A stretch of DNA of 64,000 bases from Cephalotus follicularis (GCA_001972305.1 BDDD01000170.1:140044-204043); one strand, 5' to 3'; shown: positions 22,380 through 35,800, counted from the first letter of the stretch. Notes: a model not told the origin generated them from the sequence alone. Made by a program: numbers and translations.

Positions 22380-25300
22380 CAATCATGCCAAGGATCACTA
22401 ATGTAACTATCCATTGAACCATTATCACATTCCAAGCAAGATTAGAGTTTGGGTTATGCTAGGGATTCATTAACCCTTGCTTCGGGTTCCCCAATTTTAG
22501 GGTTAACATTTGCACATCTAAACCCTATCTCTATGGCCATAAAACCCAAACCTAAAGCACCCAAACCCTAAGGGTTTTCTAGGGTTCCAATCAAGGAACA
22601 CATGGGCTTGGATAGGGCACAAAAAACTCTAGCCAAATCCGAACCATAGATGCCCCAAAAAAGAAATATACAAAGAGAGAAAGTTAGATGCCATTACCCA
22701 AAGCTTTCACTCCTTCCTTCAAGTGCTCCCTCTGCACTTTGATCCAATCTTTGCTCCTTCACCAACGTTGATGTTCAAGACCTTAGCATGAACATATATG
22801 GAAGCTAAAGTGTTCAACCTATTCTAGAGGTCACAACATGTAATATGACTATGGAGGGTAAGAGAAGGTTATTTTGTTCTTCTTTTCTTCAAAGAGCACC
22901 AAGCTCTTGGTGTGACCAAGAATGGAGCACACACTCACGGCAAAGAAGGAGAAGAAAAAAGAAAGGGAGAGCTTGCTATTCTATTTGGTGAAACTCGTTT
23001 GAATGAATTGTGATGTGCAAGCCAAGATGTCTTAAGTGTTAAGTAAGGAAATCTTATTAAAATGATTTCCAACACATGTCTAATTAAGACATGACAAATG
23101 GCCAATTCATTTCTCCTTTTCTTGGCCTCCAAGCCATCCCCCACATGCCAAAGAATTTCCCAAATTCGGCCAAAGCAAGGGAGAAAAGGAAAAGTCAAAA
23201 TGCATTACACAAATGCATATTTTAATCACCTTAGAATAGTCAAATATTGTAGGCTACTAATATTGTGCATTTTGTGAGCATTTTGGCCGGCCATATATTG
23301 GGCAATTCCCATGCCCAATTTCAGCACAAAATGGGATATAAAATCCCATGCCTAATAAGCCTACAGGTATACAAACTCTCTCCATCAATAGATGCACAAA
23401 AGCATCTATCGGTTTGAACAAATAACCCTTTGCTCGGAACGAATCCATTTTGGTGATACATGAAATGATTTTAGCAAATGGAGTGTTCTCTAGCAAAGTA
23501 ACATCTCTTAGATGTTAGTCTCTCACTAAATGACTTGTGTTGCACACATGTCAACCTGTTCCACAAACAGGCAGGACCCGAAAGTCTGGATGAGTTCCGG
23601 TACGAAGATATGCTTCCCAGAAATCCCATGATTCTGGTACGTCTATCCCATAGCACCAAGGTTCCAGGCATACCTCACGTCAGAGGACTGCCAACTAACC
23701 TAGTGGTCTGGCTTCTATTTCCTAGGACTAGGGACATGCTCAGCAATGACCGTGATGGGCTAACTTCCAGCCGAGCAAACCTGTCGTGTACCTAGGTCAA
23801 ATCTAAGGTCAACAAAGCCCAACCAACACCTCCAACACATCATATATCCACACCTTACCTCTGGAGCTCGGTACTAAGGTCTAAACAACCTAAAAGAATA
23901 ACCATCAATAGGGATAAGGATAAACAACCACCATATCATATAAGATAAAGATTGTACACAAATATTCTCCAAGGTTCATACATAAGATTGTTTTATAGAG
24001 GATTACAACCCCAAAACAAACCGAAAAGTATGCCCAATATGCTTAAAGGGAACTAGCCGAGAAGGCGAGGAGAACAGCTGACCCCTCTGTATACCTCGCA
24101 ACAAGGTAATTATCCTGGTCAGATGTGGGGAAGACTTCACCTGCTTCCTCAATTGCAAAACAACAACCTGGGATGAGATTAGTCCAATGACTAGTGACAG
24201 GGGAAAGAAAGCATTCCTCAGCGCCAGGGAAGATCAAAGCCCTGAACAAAAACGACTATGCACCAGTTGGGCTCACAAATCCAGCGTGTCTCATCACCCA
24301 AGCGTACTAGAAAAGAATCAAAAGACTATCGGAGTATATACTAAGCAAAAGATGGTAAAATCAATAATGCTGAGAACAATAAGGAGAGAAAAATAAAGCA
24401 ACAGCCCAAACCAAATACCCGAGGACCCAAATAAAGGATCTAGACTCCAAGGATGAAATTGATCAGAGGAACACTGGTACTTGTCACCTTACCCAAACCA
24501 TCTGGGCCTTTCTCCTTGGCCATAATCCATACATCTGCTAGCGTCGGATTTCACGGCAGCAATATCTCAACAGTCCCTGACTGGAGAAGTAGATCACAGG
24601 CTTGCAGTGCACCACCTTCCATGTATCGATACAGAGAGCCACAAGTCTTGGCCTTCCACCAGAGGTGCCGACTGATCAGTGTCGAACCCAACCCTTGGGA
24701 GGCAAGCATATCACAAACATCAACTGAGGGGCTAGTGAATCACCACAAGGCACTACCCTCGTTGGCAATCGTGTATGAGAACTTCGACTGGAAGGTCAAC
24801 GAATCACCGCAAGGACCATCTCTCACCAGGAATCCCATAGAAACATACCATCAGTCACCACGGTCCTCATTATCCAGTATCCATACTCAACAACACATGG
24901 TATCAAGGAAAAGTTATGACATATATAAACAGGATAAACAGGGGGAAATATGACCCAGAACATCAAGCTCACCAGCTTGGAAATCAATATCAACTTAAAA
25001 GAATATGTCACACAAGGAAGAAACAACTCCCAGAACAAAGACACCATGGAAGGAATGGCATAAAAGCAGAGGACCCACATTCAGCTTAAAACTCTCAATT
25101 GTTTCAAGAATAAAGAAAGGAATGTCCCACTCACCACTTATCCGCTCCACCACGCCTCTTCCTATAGCTCAGGATCGATCCTCGGCTCCTCAGCTATAAG
25201 AACAAAGAACACAGACTTAGCACAGTCTAACAAAAACAGAGGAAAACATGCATGTAACCAATAATGCATGACCGCCTCCTCAGATAGTCACCCAGACCAT

Positions 25301-26640
25301 CCGCACTGCTCAACATTCCACCATAGAGCACCACGATCACCATCGCCATCTCTGCCTTCAACGTAAACGGGAGGTTGGCACGCACAATGCCAAACGAACA
25401 GAGGAAAGAAGACGAAGAAAGGAAGGGCTCACCTCTGCAAATGCAAGGATCTCGTTCTTCAAGCAACTCGTCTTCGCCAAAGGAAACTTTGGAAGGAAGA
25501 AGGAGAAAGAAGAAAGCACACAGAACTTACGCACCCTCTCAACTATTTACTTCTTGCACTAACAACTACTACAATGGTTCCTTTACCTGCTCAACTGCCT
25601 CAATGTGGGGGTTGGGCACTTGACAAGGCTGGACACTGCATTCCCTTACACACTCCTGCCATCAGCACTTGCACATGCCAACGCGCCAAAACAGAGGAAG
25701 CGACAGCAAAACCACTTAAGCCCAAACCAAGCCAAAGCCTAAACTCTTCTTAACCAAAAAGAAAAATTCTAAGGTCCAAAACATACAAAGTCCAATACCC
25801 AAGTTGGACCTGGGTCGTTACAACCCTCGGATACGTGTGTACCACGTCTATCATCAGTTAGCCAGACCATCTAGTACTTTATCATTGTCTTCGGCTTATG
25901 TGTTGCGTATCCCTCATCATGCTTAGCTCCGATCGTAGCCTAGGGTTTGGATTACTGTCAACCCTAGCTAAAGCCATGATAACTATAAATTCATGAACCT
26001 ATTAAGACTTTCGAGAGAGTCCCAATGAGACCTCGTTTCAATCTCTCTAAGTGCCTGGCCAGGACCTCAAGTCTTAATCATCATAGATATTATAGGGCTG
26101 ATCATCGTCAATACATGTGTGATGATTCTCTATTGCAAGCCTGCCCATACATCTCAATGCAGCTTCCACAAGACCCAGAGACAACCCTTTTGCCAGTACG
26201 TGGCTAGTGCTGGGGAAGGAGGAAACCAAAGACATGCAGTTACCATACAATGCATGCAGCTGCTCAAGTCTAAGGATACAACGCAAGTCTTAAAGTACCC
26301 ACTAGTCACCTTTGACTAAACACTATTTAAACAATAGGAACGCTATTGACAAATGTATTGACCATCGAAATAGGTATCCAATGTTGGGTCTATTCCATGT
26401 CATGCTCTCAGCACGTACCCACATCAGCTTTAGGGTAAACGCAAATGGCAATGAGATGATCCATCCTCCACTAAACCCGGGAGCAAGCATAATACGCCAA
26501 GTTTTTGCGGTTCATCAATTGCCAATATGAGAGTGAACCTATGACTTGGAACATTAGTCAGAAGGGAGTAAGGATCTCATTCTCGTAACCTCTCAGGCAT
26601 GAGATCCAACCCTTTTCTGATAGGGCACTATATGTGTATT
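22380..26640 (-). other. Unclassified LTR-like material inside the CACTA element
   Basis: About 4.2 kb with no convincing coding sequence. A purine/pyrimidine layout ending in gggtcgttaca at 25821 looks like the minus-strand start of an LTR (TGTAACGACCC). A 5-bp accct occurs before a TG at 22475 and after 25821, which could mark a 3.3 kb solo LTR, but a five-base match can be chance. The stretch 25830-26640 resembles the copia LTR of element E in a few places (for example cctggccagg). No domain was recognised in the scattered frames at 22935-25623. Confidence 0.4.
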
Positions 26641-26879
26641 CGGTTGACATGGTGATCAACCAATCCGATTCAACGGTTTGGGATAATACATATAATAAGA
26701 TGCCAATCTATAATAAAATATGCACGTTGAACATGAATGGAATTCAGAATGTACGATTAAAGTGTGTAACACATATCTCAAACATATGCTTACATCCACC
26801 TCATGGATTGCAAGGACACCCTAATCTAATAATGGATTGGAGACCGAACGAAATGGTTGATTTACGATTTGGGAATCTA

Positions 26880-27040
26880 AAATGTTATCCTTTCAAAACA
26901 GTTAGGAAATATCCGTTTCAAAAGGCCATGGCCTTTTGAAACGGAGAAGTCTTGCCGTTTCAAAAGGGAGGCCTTTTGAAATGAATATGTCCTAACCGTT
27001 TCAAAGAGCTGCGTTTCAACAAGTCATTTTTCTTGTAGTG
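26880..27040. repeat. CACTA right subterminal array and terminal inverted repeat
   Basis: About seven copies of CCGTTTCAAAAGG and its complement, including a back-to-back pair around ggccatggcc at 26917-26943, followed by the terminal repeat. On the minus strand the end reads CACTACAAGAAAAATGAC from 27040. This matches the general CACTA terminus (CACTACAAGAAA) well. Confidence 0.88.
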
Positions 27041-27474
27041 AAATGACCTTCATATATGCCAAGGGTGAAGTGTTTGAGCTAGGAAATGACCAAATTACCA
27101 TCCTAAGTGCCAACCATGAGACTCTTGGCTTGTGGGACGCCAAATGCCCTTTTAATGTGCCTTGGTAAAGAGTGTGACTTAAGAAATGCTTAAATTGTGT
27201 TCCTAAGTGCCAAAAATGAAGCCATGGCTTCTAGAAGGCTAAATGACCTTCTTATGTGCCAATGGTGAAGTGTTTGTTGGAATGAAGGCCTAAATTGACT
27301 TTCTAGACACCAAACATGAGTCCTTTGGCCTCTAGCAGGCCAAATCACTTTTATGTGACACGGTTTAAGTGTTTGACTTAACGCAGACACATATTACCTT
27401 TGGAAGTGCAAAACATAAGGACAATGGCTCCTGGAAGGCCAAATGACCATGATATGTGCCAAGGGTGAAGTCTT
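27041..27474. repeat. Satellite fragment right of the CACTA element
   Basis: Slightly more than one 400-bp tetramer of the satellite, starting in the phase left off at 19624 (aaatgaccttcatatatgcc). It ends at the truncated copia E. With 19463-19624 it formed one block of about 0.6 kb before the CACTA insertion. Confidence 0.92.
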
Positions 27475-28937
27475 TGTAGCTTACCGGATCATCATTCATG
27501 AAATTTACCTCTTGGGTAACTTCAATGAGAAAACTACCATAGTATCTCTCAGGTTCCCTGGGTAATCGTATTGTTCTACGCAGAGGTTGTGTATCTGCGG
27601 TAGCCGGCATTTCAAGAACATCGATTCGAACAGGATTGGATAGGCCCTCAACTTATGGGTCTTTAGATCGTTCATCAATTCTATCATACTCCCACTACTG
27701 TCTTCCAATAGGAAGTCCTTCTCAAGAAAAGTAGCATGCCTTGCTACAAACACTTTGTTGTCATGTGGATAATAAAAATAATATCCTCGTGTTTCTTTAG
27801 GATATCCCAAAAGTTTACATTTAATGGACCTAGATTCTAATTTATCTACTGCTGCTTGCTTGACATATGCAGAGTAGCCCCATATTCTTAGGTAACTAAG
27901 ATTGGGTTTCTTCCCATTCCATATCTCACATGGGGTCTTGGGAGTAGATTTCGTTGGAGTCCTGTTCAATAAGAGAACAACAGTCTCTAAAGCATATCCC
28001 CAGAAAGACAGTGGAAGTCCAGCATCACTCATCATGCTACGCACCATGTTAAACATGGTATGATTTCTCCTTTCGGACACACCATTATGCTGTGGTGTTC
28101 CAAGAGGGGTCCACTAAGAGATAATCCCATTATCTCTAAGATAAGTTAAAAACTCGGTGGAGAGATACTCACCACCTCGATCTGATCGAAGAGTTTTCAG
28201 ACTTTTACCAGTCTTTTCTCTACTTCATGTCTGAATTCTTTGAACTTTTCAAAGGCTTCATATTTGTGCCGCATTAGGTACAAATAACCAAAACGGGAAT
28301 GATCATCTGTAAAGGTTATGAAGTAGGAATATCTACCTCGGGCATCAATTGTCATTGATCCACATACATCAGTATATACTAGACGTAGCAATTATGGGGT
28401 CCTTTTCGTTTTCCCTGTGAAGGGAGATTTGGTCATTTTACCTTTAGGACAGGGTTCACATGTTGGAAGCGGTTGATACGTTGAAAAATCAAAGTATCCA
28501 TCCGAGATCAACCTGCGAACTCTTTCCTCACTTATATGACCAACACTGCAATGCCACATGTAGGATTGATTAACTTCATCTCTCTTTCTTTTATTGTCTT
28601 TTTGCATATTGAAAACAGTCTCAACTTTACTCAATATATATAATCCATCATGAAGGAAACATTTTGCATAAATTATATTATTAAATAACGTAGAACGACA
28701 GTTGTCTTTTAAAAATAATATGAAAACCTTCATCATCTAGTATTGGAGTAAAAACAATATTTCGCAAAATGTGAGGCGAATAAACACAATGTTTGAGTTC
28801 TAAACTCTGGCCCGAAGGCAAAAAAATATAAACTGATCCTATAGCTATGGCTTCAATGACGGATCCATCCGCAAGCTCTAGATCTCCTTCACGCTTCTCA
28901 AGGTTTCTTCTGTCCGTAAGGGCTGTAAATTAGAATA
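27475..28937 (-). pseudogene. Copia E protease end and integrase remnant
   Basis: Pre-integrase region at 28392-28736 (YMWHCSVGHISEERVRRL, CEPCPKGKMTKSPF). Integrase core at 28197-28391 (YTDVCGSMTIDARGRYSYF, FTDDHSRFGYLYLMRHK). Further core and linker at 27505-28080 (RRNHTMFNMVRSMMSDAGLP, LNRTPTKSTPKTPCEIWNGK, CKLLGYPKETRGYYFYYP). The last visible part is TIRLPREPERYYGSFLI. The family is close to element D. Fossil; broken. Confidence 0.88.
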
Positions 28938-28942
28938 TATGT

Positions 28943-31900
28943 CATGGGCCGAACCGCGAGGGTAAACCCCCAGGACTCGACGCGTGAGATACCAATCCGT
29001 TCAGTCCATTCATATTATATATGTCATACTCCATAAGTGCTACATATATAAAGCTTTAAATCAAAGTCATATTACATCAACGGAATACTCAATTCAAACA
29101 AAAACTAACTCTTAAAATCTCCCAAAATTTTGGCATGCAGTATTCGTTTATCGGACTTAACCCCTTGTAAAGAAAAACACATTTTTATATGTCCACACTC
29201 CCAAAGGAGGAATCAAGAGTTTATCACAATGTATGGACCTTTCCATGTCCTTTACATCAGCACCCATATAATCAAGCGCTGCCACAAGCCGGCAGGTCAA
29301 ATACAGAAATAAAACATATCTCTATTTCATCTTTAGAATTGTCTGTTATACAACAACTATAAATACATCCATATTCTAATATCTGCCGTATTACGATATT
29401 ACATTTACACAAAGTAGGTCGGAGGAGATGTAGATCCTTACCCTACGATTTAACCTGACTGGTCACTGCTGCGCGTCACTTGGACCAGAACCTGATCCAT
29501 TACATTACAATACAAGGCAATGGGTTAGCAACCCGAAGGTTTTGTAGGATATACATAATCAAGGAACATATAAAAGTGCAGCAGATATGTGTACAATATA
29601 TGAGAGAGATGTATGCATGACAATCAATATTAACCATGCTATGAAAACTAGAAGTTAGAAAATGCCATTAATACAAAGTAGTCACCATTCAATAACCATA
29701 TCCATATGATCCCAACACAATTCCATTATCATTCGGCCTCCATATAATTCCAAAGTCCTTCCAAAGCATATACCAATTATTCTCGGCATTTCTTGTCAAG
29801 GTAACAGACTAGGCACTCATGGCGTCCTAGTCAGAGGTCCTCATTCTACTGGCAGACTAGACTAGCATTCGTAAGTAGAACAAGGAAGAGAAGATGGAAC
29901 TTCTCTAACACTAGTTTCTCTAGCTACAGTCACCATCAATATCCATATACCATCGCAATCCAGACCATTATGATCCATAAAGATACGATTCGTATCCATA
30001 TCGTATCTGTTCCATAACCATTCCATATTCGTTCCATAACCATTCCGTATTCGTATGAACCATAATCGTAAAATCTATAGTCGTACGATGCCTAATCATA
30101 CAAACCAAAGCCATTCAATCCGTAACCGGTTCGTCCGTATAGCGGAGGGCTATACTATATGCCATGCGATGTAACAGTATAACAGTATGTGATGTAACAT
30201 AATAGCGTAACAATATGTCGTGTAATGCAAGGGTATAATAGTATATATGTGCATGACATGCTATATGCATGAATGTCAAGTAGGGATAGCTTTCGTATAC
30301 CAACTATCCCTATGCAGTGGTATACTCAGCTAGTCCTAGTATCACATCAAAGGACATACGTCTGTATACACTACATAACAATCCATAACAATTCATATTC
30401 AGGGGTTAACTACGTACATATACTGTCCCATACCAGTATATATACGCATTTAACCCACATCCCGTTCCCTAGATTCATGTAGGTTCTAGGCTGATAAGGA
30501 TTCATTCGTCCAACCATACAAATCCGTAACCCTAACCATATCCATCCATAGCTATAACCGCTGCCATCCATAAGCATAACCGTTTACGGTCCATATCCAT
30601 TTATAATTTGTATCCGTTAACGGTCCTGTTAATGGTCCATGACCGTTTACAATCCACATCCATTTACAGTACATAACCGTTTACAGTCCATAACCATTTA
30701 CGATCCATATCCATTTACTGTCCATAACCATTTAATCCGTAACCGTACTATCTCATTTCAATGAGATAGTTCACTACGAACTGTATAGGGGCTGTCTTCG
30801 GCCTCCTCTGTCAGTACCAGTTCTCTTTTAAAGATATGGATCTTATAGTCTCAGTTCCAATAGAGGTCCAGACGTGTGTCCACCGTTAATGGCAAATAAC
30901 AATTCATTCAATTCCGTTAGGACTCTAGTCATGTGTCCACCGCTAATGGCCAATAACAATTCATTCAATTCCTTTAGGAGTCCAGTCGTGTGTCCACCGC
31001 TAATGGAAAATATTTACATTAATGGTCCAGTCGCGTGTCCCCATTCAGGGTACAGTCATGTGTCCCTCTCAATTCATTCAATCAGTCATTTGTCTATTAT
31101 ACCCGTACATAATTCATTAAGCCATACAATCAGCAATCATGCATGACTGTAACAATTCACTTAGCGCATAATCATCAATGAATAGCATAACAATCCATAC
31201 CATCCATTCAAAATGCATGAATGCAAGTAAAACAGTAAAACTGCACTCTAGTGATCAACCATTCGTATACTACCATCCCATATCGGCATGTACGAATGGG
31301 ATCAAGTCACTAGTCATCTGGGCACATTCAATCAGAGCATATGTATACCTACCTGTTACCAATTGAGCTTGCGAGTTGGGAGGGCTTGCAGCAGAATCGA
31401 TGAACTACCTCATCCTCTAAGCTTCGCTCGCGATCACGAGCACAACTCCATCTTTTGTCAACAGAGTTCTCTTTGTCTCCTTGTATCACTGCAATAACCA
31501 TCGCACATTCTATTATGACTTACACACATGTAGCAAATACACCTTGTCGTCACCGGAGTTCCGACCAAATTCCGGCTGACACATCGAAACTCCAGCCACG
31601 CCATCAATAGGTTCTAAATTAGCCGGTCTACACACTTGTAACCGTGACTCACCGTGAATCGCACAGTCATAGCTGGTAGTTAGTCAACTCACTGAGTTAA
31701 CTCGACGGACATTCAAAAGCTCCGGCCACCCCCCAAAAACACCACACCATCTTCAGAGTAACACATCCCCGCCTTAAACTCTTCGAGACTCGCCAAGGAA
31801 CCGACGGTCACAGCGGGCAGCGAGTGAAGCTCGCTGGTTTAACTCAGTCAACCATTCCCAGCCATTTTCGGCCGAACAATGCCTCAACAGCCACCAAAAC

Positions 31901-32276
31901 AGGCGTAGTTGGTCCTCGGGATGATAACCCACTCCTCCCGTGACCCTAATGGCGGCGAGAAACGGCCGACAGTGGCAAGGCGTCGGGCGACAGAGAAAAG
32001 AAAAGACAGAGAAGAAGAGGGTTAGGGGGTTACCGACAGCTAGAGAAGGACCTGGGCACGCCATCTCCCGATTTAGCGCCTTCGTCCGGCGTCGTCTTCT
32101 CCCGGCGCCATCTCTCTCCCTCTCTCTGGTTCTCGGTCCCGTCTCTCTTTCTTTGCCGTAAGTTAAATGCGTCCGGCGCATAACACACTTGTGTTATGCA
32201 CCCGTTAGCCCCCTTTCCTTTTTTTATGTGTATATATTTAATATTATATACATGTATATATATCTGGGGCATTACA
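28943..32276 (-). repeat. 3' LTR of element F
   Basis: 3334 bp, minus-strand start TGTAATGCCCCAG at 32276 directly after the polypurine tract. It contains a cluster of ~17-20 bp repeats built on ccgttta / ccattta with ccata (30490-30740) and ~65-bp repeats around tccagtcgtgtgtccaccg (30860-31070). Minus-strand frames in 31774-32272 rich in Arg/Glu show no domain and are not called as genes. Confidence 0.88.
30490..31070. repeat. Minisatellites in the 3' LTR of element F
   Basis: Two neighbouring tandem arrays. The first (about 30490-30740) has short units such as ccataaccgtttacagt alternating with ccatatccattta. The second (about 30860-31070) has ~65-bp units containing gtccaccgctaatgg and caattcattcaattcc. 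The matching second array in the other LTR (34740-35105) has a different copy number. Confidence 0.85.
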
Positions 32277-32836
32277 TCCTCCCCTCCTTAGAGAAATCTC
32301 ATCCCGAGATTCCCTAGGTTAAAACATGTGAGGTTACAATGTCATCCATCTTCTTTACGTTCCATAGGAGGTGTCATCCTCAATAACTTAGCCTCACATT
32401 GGTTGCCATCAACTTGCAGCCACTTGTCACTGCATCATTCTATCCATTTGGTTATCATGCCATGCATCTCTCTTAAATAATCTTTAGGCTCTTCTTAAGC
32501 CGAAGCAACATGTTCTGCTTCTTGAGCCATACTTTCTTTTCTTCTTGTCCTTCAATACCTCTATTCGCTCGGGTCCGTCCGGTCGTCGGCCCGACTCTAT
32601 CTCCGCTTGCAGTTCTTCCGCGTTGAGCTTCCATGTTCTACCTTGTATAAGAGACAACCATCAGCTATCAACTATCGCAACCGTAATTCCAAAATACCCC
32701 ATGTAACACTTATTATTCCGCTACTCCAAGTAACTCCAAATATAGCACTTTCACTCAATCCATCAATCTCAATTCCACTAACCGAGGACCCTATCCTAGC
32801 GTATCCAGCACAGGACAGGCTCTGATACCAAACTAT
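32277..32836 (-). other. Interior of element F
   Basis: 560 bp between the LTRs, with the polypurine tract at 32277-32289 and the tRNA-Met primer site at 32813-32830. The minus-strand GAATCTCGGGATGAGATTTC next to the polypurine tract resembles what commonly follows the pol stop of gypsy elements, a hint of its ancestry. No coding domain is seen. Confidence 0.8.
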
Positions 32837-35800
32837 CATGCCGCGAACCGTGAGGGTAAACCCCCACGACTCGACGCATGAGATACCAATCCGTTCAGTC
32901 CATTCATATTATATATGTCATACTCCATAAGTGCTATATATATAAAGCTTTAAATCAAAGTCATATTACATCAGCGGAATACTCAATTCAAATAAAAGCT
33001 AACTCTTAAAATCTCCCGAAATTTTGGCATGAAGTATTCGTTTATCGGACTTAACCCCCTGTAAACAAAAACACATTTTTATATCTCCACCCTCCCGAGG
33101 GAGGAATCAACAGTTTATCACAATGTATGGACCTTTCCATGTCCTTTACATCAGCACCCATATAATCAAGCACTGCCACAAGCCGACAGGTCAAATACAG
33201 AAATAAAACATATCTCGATTTCATCTTTAGAATTGTCCCTTATACAATAACTATAAATACATCCATATTCCAATATCTGTCCTTTTACGATATCACATTT
33301 ACAAAGTAGGTCAGAGGAGATGTAGATCCTTACCTACGATTTAACCTGGCTGGTCACTGTTGCGCGTCACCTGGACCTGAACCTGACCCATTACATTACA
33401 ATACAATACAATGGGTTAGCAACCCGGAGGTTGTGCAGGATATACATATGCAAGGAACATATAAAAGTGCAGCAGATATGTGTACAATATATGAGAGAGA
33501 TGTATGCATGACAATCAATATTAACCATGCCATGAAAACTATCATTTAGAAACATGCCATTTATACATAGTAGTCACCATTCAATAACCATATCCATATG
33601 ATCCCAGCATAATTCCATTATCATTCGGTGTCCATATCATTCTGAAGTCCTTCAAAAGCATATACCAGTTCTTCTCAGCCTTTCTTGCCGAGGTAACAGA
33701 CTAGGCACTCATGACGTCCTAGTCAAAGGTCCTCATTCTACTGGCAGACTAGAGTAGCATTCGCAAGTAGAACAGGGAAGAGAAGATGGAACTTCTCTAA
33801 CGCTGGTCTCTCTAGTTACAGTCACCATCAATATCCATATACCATCGCAATCCGGACCATTACGATCCATAAAGATACGATTCGTATCCATATCATCTTC
33901 GTTCCATAACCATTCCGTATTCGTTCCATAACAATTTCATATTCGTATGAACCATAATCGTACAATCTATAGTCGTACGATGCCTAATCGTACAAACCAT
34001 AGCCATTCAATCCATAACCAGTTCGCCCGTGTAGCAGAGGGCTATACTATATGCCATGCGATGTAACAGTATAACAGCATGTGATGTAACATAACAGCGT
34101 AACTATATGTCGTGTAATGCAATGGTATAACAGTATATATGTGCATGACATGCTATATGTATGAATGTCAAGTAGGGACAGCTTTCGTATACCAACTATC
34201 CCTAAGCAGTGGTATACTCAGCTAGTCCTAGTATCACATCAAATGACATACGCCTGCATACACTACATAACAATCCATAACCATCCATATTCAGGGGTTA
34301 ACTACGTACATATGCTATCCCATACCAGTATATATACGCATTTAACCCACATCCCGTTCCCTAGATTCATGTAGGTTCTAGGCTAATAAGGATTTATTCG
34401 TCCAACCATACAAATCCGTAACCCTAACCATACCCATCCATAGCTATAACCGCTGCCATCCATAAGCATAACCGTTTACGGTCCATATCCGTTTATAATC
34501 TGTATCCGTTAACGGTCCATGACCGTTTACAATCCACATCCATTTACGGTACATAACCGTTTACAGTCCATAACCATTTACGATCCATATCCATTTATTG
34601 TCCATAACCATTTAATCCGTAACCGTACCATCTCATTTCAATGTGATAGTTCACTACGAACTATATAGGGGCTGTCTTCGGCCTCCTCTGTCAGTACCAG
34701 TTCTCTTTTAAAGATATGGATCTTATAGTCCCAGTTCCAATAGAGGTCCAGACGTGTGTCCACCGTTAATGGCCAACAACAATTCATTCAATTCCTTTAG
34801 GAGTCCAGTCGTGTGTCCACCACTAATGGCCAGTAACAATTCATTCAATTCCTTTAGGGGTCCAGTCGTGTGTCCTCAATTACATTAATGGTCCAGTCGC
34901 GTGTCCCCACTTAGGGTCCAGTCACGTGTCCCTCATTTACATTAATGGCCCAGTCGCGTGTCCCCACTTAGGGTCCAGTCACGTGTCCCTCATTTACATT
35001 AATGGTCCAGTCGCGTGTCCGAACTTAGGGTCCATTCACGTGTCCCTCATTTACATTAATGGTCCAGTCGCGTGTCCCCAGTTACGGTCAAGTCACGTGT
35101 CCCTCTCAATTCATTCAATCAGTCATTTGTCTATTATACCCGTACATAATTCATTCAGCCATACAATCAGCAATCATGCATAACCGTAACCATTCACTTA
35201 GCACACAATCATAATCGAATAGCATAACAATCCATACCATCCATTGAAAATGCATGAATGCAAGTAAAACAGTAAAACCGCACTGTAGTGATCAACCATT
35301 CGTATACTACCATCCCATACCGGCGTATACAAATGGGATCAAGTCACTAGTCATCTGGGCACGTTCCATCGGAGCATATGTATACCTACATGTTACCAAT
35401 TCAGCTTGCGAGTGGGGAGGGCTTGCAGCAGAATCGACGAACTGCCTGCTCCTCTAAGCTTCACTCGCGATCTTGAGCGCAGCTCCATCTTTTGTCAACA
35501 GAGTTCTGTTTGTCTCCTTGTATCACTGCAATAACCATCACACATTCCGTTATGACTTACACACATGTAGAAAATACACCTTGTCATCACCGGAGTTCCG
35601 ACCAAATTCCGGCAACACATCGAAACTCCAACCACTCCATAAACAGGCTCTAAATTAGCCGGTCTACACACTGGTAATCGTGACTCACCTTGAATCGCAC
35701 AGTCACTGTCGGCAGTGACTTAACTCACTGAGTTGACTCACCGGACATTCAACAGCTCCGACCACCACCCAAAAACAGCACACCATCTTCAGATTAACAC

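Larger units (their letters stand above)
19625..27040. mobile_element. Non-autonomous CACTA transposon carrying host gene fragments
   Basis: The right end is the classic CACTA terminal sequence (reverse complement CACTACAAGAAAAATG, 27025-27040). The left end, CAAAACAAGAAAAC at 19625, is the degenerate partner. Arrays of a CCGTTTCAAAAGG subterminal motif lie inside both ends. The element is flanked by a 3-bp duplication, aaa (19622-19624 and 27041-27043), the size known for CACTA elements. Removing it restores a normal satellite sequence, ggaaggccaaatgaccttc. No CACTA transposase (TnpA/TnpD-like) was recognised, so it is non-autonomous. Its cargo is pieces of an aquaporin gene and an ABC1-like kinase gene in the left half; the right half is LTR-like material. 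Total 7.4 kb. Confidence 0.87.

Noticed and set aside
23535-23795. An 86-codon plus-strand frame
   Set aside because: No recognisable domain, no neighbouring exon signals, and it lies within LTR-like material.
22475-25821. A 3.3 kb solo LTR with accct as target duplication
   Set aside because: The right end looks LTR-like, but the left end does not match it well and a five-base match can occur by chance. Kept only as LTR-like material.
31774-32272. Arg/Glu-rich minus-strand frames in the F LTR, with a similar one at 35920-36216
   Set aside because: Both copies are LTR sequence. The frames differ between the two LTRs and carry no domain.
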